In this document: piece by piece, positions 6,439 to 8,658 of the stretch
How positions within the stretch are numbered: position 1 is the first letter of the stretch
Layout: every line of letters starts with the position of its first letter
Assembly (NCBI GenBank): GCA_937952135.1
Contig: CALFYL010000025.1
Span: 1-8,658 of the forward strand
DNA: 8,658 bases
From: an uncultured Planctomycetia bacterium
Lineage (GTDB): Bacteria > Planctomycetota > UBA1135 > GCA-002686595
Direction of reading: 5' to 3'
The notes under the pieces: model-generated
What the model was told of the DNA's origin: nothing
The model's database searches: none
The model's input: only the letters and a program-made list of their open reading frames with translations
Translations under genes and position numbers: made by a program

Positions 6439-7050
6439 ATGCTGACGACTTTGCCGCTCTTCCTCGCACTTCAAGCCGCCGCCGAAAGTCCCGTGCAGCC
6501 TTCGGTCGTGCAACGGACGCACGTCGTCCAGGCCTATGCGTGCTTTGCGCCGGACGGCGAGTCGATCGTGTTCCAGAGCAACGCGACGGGAAACTGGGAT
6601 CTGTATTCGATGCGCCTCGACGGATCGGGGCTGCGCGCGATCGTCGCGAGCGCCGGCGCCGACATCACGCCCGTGTTCTCGCCCGACGGTTCGAAGCTGG
6701 TGTTCGTCTCCGAGCGCGACGGCCAACGCGAGGTCTACATCTGCGATCGCGACGGCGGCGCTCAGCGGCGAGTGACGAACGATCCGGGCCACGACCTGCA
6801 CCCGGTGTGGAGTCCGAACGGCGAGCGTTTGCTGTTCAGCTCGAACCGCGGCAACGCGAGTCCGGACGACTACGACCTCTACAGCATGCGGATCGATGGA
6901 AGCGATCTCGTGCGCATCACGAGCGGCCCCGACGTCGACACCTACGCGTCGTGGTCGCCCGAAGGCCGGCGGCTCGCCGTCACTCGCTGCTGGCCGGCCG
7001 CGCGCGAGAGCGCCGAGATCTGCGCCATCGGCGTGCCCGCGGCGGGCTGA
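6439..7050 (+). CDS. Secreted TolB/PD40-like beta-propeller protein (four repeats)
   Basis: A 203-residue protein with a short hydrophobic N-terminus (LTTLPLFLALQAAAES) that looks like a signal peptide, though it lacks the usual basic residue near the start. Four PD40 (WD40-like) repeats follow, at about 34-71, 79-113, 123-161 and 171-199. Their signature turns are APDGESIVF, SPDGSKLVF, SPNGERLLF and SPEGRRLAV, with YSMRLDGSGL and YSMRIDGSDL as matching inter-repeat strands. TolB-type propellers normally have six blades, so this is either a minimal or an incomplete propeller, possibly closed by oligomerisation. It may bind a protein or glycan in the periplasm; no catalytic residues are recognisable. 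The frame opens upstream (6250) and contains another Met at 6415, but 6439 is chosen because of the strong SD and the signal-like start. The 66-bp gap to the next gene would permit co-transcription. Confidence 0.85.
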   Translation: MLTTLPLFLALQAAAESPVQPSVVQRTHVVQAYACFAPDGESIVFQSNATGNWDLYSMRLDGSGLRAIVASAGADITPVFSPDGSKLVFVSERDGQREVYICDRDGGAQRRVTNDPGHDLHPVWSPNGERLLFSSNRGNASPDDYDLYSMRIDGSDLVRITSGPDVDTYASWSPEGRRLAVTRCWPAARESAEICAIGVPAAG

Positions 7051-7070
7051 GCTCGCGAGGCGCGACTGTC

Positions 7071-7094
7071 CTCCGCTGACCGGCAGCGGCGGAG
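7071..7094 (+). other. Hairpin between the propeller and toroid genes
   Basis: CCGCTG (7073-7078) pairs with CAGCGG (7084-7089) around a five-base loop. Alternatively CTCCGC (7071-7076) pairs with GCGGAG (7089-7094), so two exclusive structures are possible. No T-run follows, so it is a weak terminator candidate. It sits where the -35 region of the next gene would lie and could also be an operator. Confidence 0.3.
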
Positions 7095-7103
7095 CCGTTC
7101 GCG

Positions 7104-7109
7104 TACCCT
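7104..7109 (+). promoter_or_regulatory. Possible -10 element of the toroid-repeat gene
   Basis: TACCCT ends seven bases before the ATG at 7117, so transcription could start at or next to the first codon and give a leaderless mRNA. It follows the same TACNCT pattern as the elements at 1954 and 2682. No -35 hexamer is recognisable. Confidence 0.35.
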
Positions 7110-7116
7110 GGGGCCG

Positions 7117-8658
7117 ATGCGAAGCGTTCTCGGAGTCTGCCTGGCGGCGAGTTTGGCGGCGAGTTCGGCGCTTGCGCAGCGCGACGCGGGCGCTGCGGCG
7201 CCGAAGCAACCAGTCCGACCGGCGCTCGAACAGTCGAGCATCGACGCAGCGCTCGAGCGCGGAGCGGCGTTCCTGCGCGCGTCGTACACCGAGCGGCTCG
7301 CGAAGGGGCGGGTCGGCGCCCAGGAGCGCAACGGCCAGATGGCGCTGTCGCTCTACACGCTGCTCAAGTCGGGCGTCTCTCGCGACGATGCGACGGTGCA
7401 GCAGCTCTTGCACGCGCTCTCGAAGGAGAAGCCGGAGCACACTTACGACGCCGCATGCTTTGCGCTCGCGCTCTACACGCACGACGGAATCGACAACCGG
7501 CCGTGGCTCGAGGAGCTGACGGCGCAGCTCGTCGCGTGGCAGGAGAAGGAAGGCGACTGGAGCTATCCCGGCGGCATCGTCGACCTCTCGAACACGCAGT
7601 ACGCGGCGCTCGGACTGTGGGCGGCGTCGCGCGCGGGCGTGCGCGTCGAGAGCGACGTGTGGCGGCGCATGGCGCAGTCGGTGCTGCGCTACCAGACCGC
7701 GGACGGCGGCTTCGGCTACACCGCCGGCGCGAAGCCGGGCGCCGGAGCGGGAGCGACGGGGTCGATGACCGCGGCGGGCATCGGCACGCTCGCGATCGCC
7801 GAGGGACGCTTGCGGCTCGCCCGCGAGCTCGATGCGACGCTCGAAGCGCGCATCGCGGCGGCCCGGGCACGCGGCGTCGATTGGATGGCGAAGAACTTCA
7901 GCGTCGACACCAACCCGGGCTCGGGCGGCTGGCACTTCTACTACCTCTACGGTCTCGAACGCATGGGCGCCGTGATGGGCGCGCCGCTGCTCGGGCCGCA
8001 CGACTGGTACGACGAGGGAGCGCGCTGGCTGCTCGAGCGCCAAGGCGACAAGGGCGCCTGGAACAACGGCACGGACCTTTCGGAGACGTGTTTCGCGCTG
8101 CTTTTCCTGCGCCGCGCGACTTCGAGCGAGCCGCGGCAGCGCGCGCCGCGTTCGGGGGAGCGCGCGACGACGGACGGCGCGAGTGTTCCGATCACGATCG
8201 CGGCCGAGCCGTCGACGGAAGCGCGTGGCGCACTGCGTCTGAGCATCGTCGACTGGGATCCGGCGCTGCTGAAGGCTCTCGAGCGGCCCGGCGAACGCGG
8301 CCGCGGCCCGCGCGTGGCGCGCGTCGAGTGGCTCGTCGACGGCGAAGCGGTCGCTGTGGAGCTCGGACTGCCGAGCCAGCCGGCGGACCGCTCGCTGTTC
8401 GCGGTGACGCCGCTGCTGCGCGCGGCGGGCAAGCGCTCCGTGCAAGCCCACGTCTACGCGCTCGCCGAGGACGGCGCCGAGAAGCGTCTCGAGTCTCAAG
8501 TGCTCGAGGTGGAGGTCGTGCGCGCGCTGCCCGACTGGATGTCGAAGCCCGGCGTCGATCCGCTCGCGAACCGCGGGCCCGCGTCGAAGCCCAAGGCGCG
8601 CGCGTCGTCGCACGCGAAGGGCGGCGCGGCGCCGTTCGGCGAAACGTACGAAGCCGAG
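7117..8658 (+). CDS. Secreted alpha/alpha-toroid (prenyltransferase/squalene-cyclase repeat) protein, 3' end outside window
   Basis: The 514 codons run open to the right edge. A Sec signal peptide ends at ALA-QR (residues 18-22). Residues about 40-335 form helical-pair repeats of the terpenoid-cyclase/prenyltransferase toroid fold, with QW-like elements: WQEKEGDWSYPGGIVDLSNTQ (141-161), YQTADGGFGYT with SMTAAGIGTLAIAEG (192-202, 216-230), GWHFYYLYGLERMG (271-284) and LLERQGDKGAWNNGTDLSETC (305-325). No DXDD acid motif of squalene-hopene cyclases appears, so cyclase activity is unlikely and a binding or structural role is more plausible. After a basic linker (334-350), residues about 355-470 look beta-rich (LRLSIVDWD, ARVEWLVDGEAVAVELG, VQAHVYALAEDG), possibly an immunoglobulin-like module, followed by a Lys/Ala/Ser/Pro-rich low-complexity stretch. 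Such toroid proteins are frequent in Planctomycetota, generally without known function. No SD is visible; the start is set by the signal peptide and the nearby TACCCT. Confidence 0.88.
   Translation, partial: MRSVLGVCLAASLAASSALAQRDAGAAAPKQPVRPALEQSSIDAALERGAAFLRASYTERLAKGRVGAQERNGQMALSLYTLLKSGVSRDDATVQQLLHALSKEKPEHTYDAACFALALYTHDGIDNRPWLEELTAQLVAWQEKEGDWSYPGGIVDLSNTQYAALGLWAASRAGVRVESDVWRRMAQSVLRYQTADGGFGYTAGAKPGAGAGATGSMTAAGIGTLAIAEGRLRLARELDATLEARIAAARARGVDWMAKNFSVDTNPGSGGWHFYYLYGLERMGAVMGAPLLGPHDWYDEGARWLLERQGDKGAWNNGTDLSETCFALLFLRRATSSEPRQRAPRSGERATTDGASVPITIAAEPSTEARGALRLSIVDWDPALLKALERPGERGRGPRVARVEWLVDGEAVAVELGLPSQPADRSLFAVTPLLRAAGKRSVQAHVYALAEDGAEKRLESQVLEVEVVRALPDWMSKPGVDPLANRGPASKPKARASSHAKGGAAPFGETYEAE
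7142..7165 (+). repeat. Perfect 12-bp tandem duplication in a signal peptide
   Basis: TGGCGGCGAGTT is repeated twice head to tail and encodes the doubled LAAS of the signal peptide's hydrophobic core in the toroid-repeat gene. The unit is a multiple of three, so gain or loss of a copy would keep the frame and only change core length. Confidence 0.6.

Noticed and set aside
6325..8613. 762-codon minus-strand frame opposite the propeller and toroid genes
   Set aside because: Both plus-strand genes have signal peptides and recognisable repeats. The antisense frame has shadow composition and no domain I can recognise.
1..8658. CRISPR array, tRNA/rRNA genes, insertion sequences or attachment sites
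   Set aside because: I saw no regularly spaced repeats, no tRNA-like cloverleaf, no transposase or integrase motifs and no long terminal inverted repeats.

Overview
The window is strongly GC-rich, with heavily GC-biased third codon positions. Several starts lack a Shine-Dalgarno (SD) sequence, and the last gene is a secreted, catalytically degenerate alpha/alpha-toroid (prenyltransferase/squalene-cyclase-repeat) protein of a type common in Planctomycetota. I therefore favour a high-GC planctomycete-like bacterium, as an inference from style and gene content. Myxococcota or a related Gram-negative phylum is not excluded. I see no RNA genes, insertion sequences, CRISPR array or phage genes.

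Layout. Two genes run on the minus strand at the left: a Tat-exported multicopper oxidase (1-1051, cut by the left edge) and a DUF1579-type lipoprotein (1254-1850), which is followed by a good intrinsic terminator (1189-1226). A 144-bp divergent intergenic region (1851-1994) separates them from a run of plus-strand genes: a HutD/Ves-family cupin protein (1995-2645); a compact three-gene ABC-2 exporter operon of ATPase (2700-3401), permease 1 (3398-4822) and permease 2 (4819-6207); a short secreted TolB/PD40-like propeller protein (6439-7050); and the toroid-repeat protein (7117 to the right edge, open at the end).

How the genes relate. Only the ABC operon is a clear functional unit. Both junctions are 4-base ATGA overlaps, and the two permeases are visible paralogues of the DUF3526-type architecture: one N-terminal helix, a periplasmic loop, four helices, a large second periplasmic domain and a C-terminal helix. 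They most likely form a heterodimeric exporter driven by the single ATPase. Its substrate cannot be read from the sequence. The HutD-like gene ends 54 bp upstream and could be co-transcribed, although a promoter-like element lies in that gap. The oxidase, lipoprotein, propeller and toroid proteins all carry export signals, so the window is rich in envelope functions without forming one recognisable pathway.

Regulatory signals. Three plus-strand starts are preceded at short distance by a TACNCT hexamer that looks like a -10 box, which would imply very short or absent leaders. Only two genes (oxidase and propeller) have strong SD sequences, and the propeller's lies in a small hairpin that also touches its start codon. 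I found no convincing new defence or mobile system here. The most useful leads are the orphan exporter operon, the recurrent start-proximal motif and the SD hairpin.
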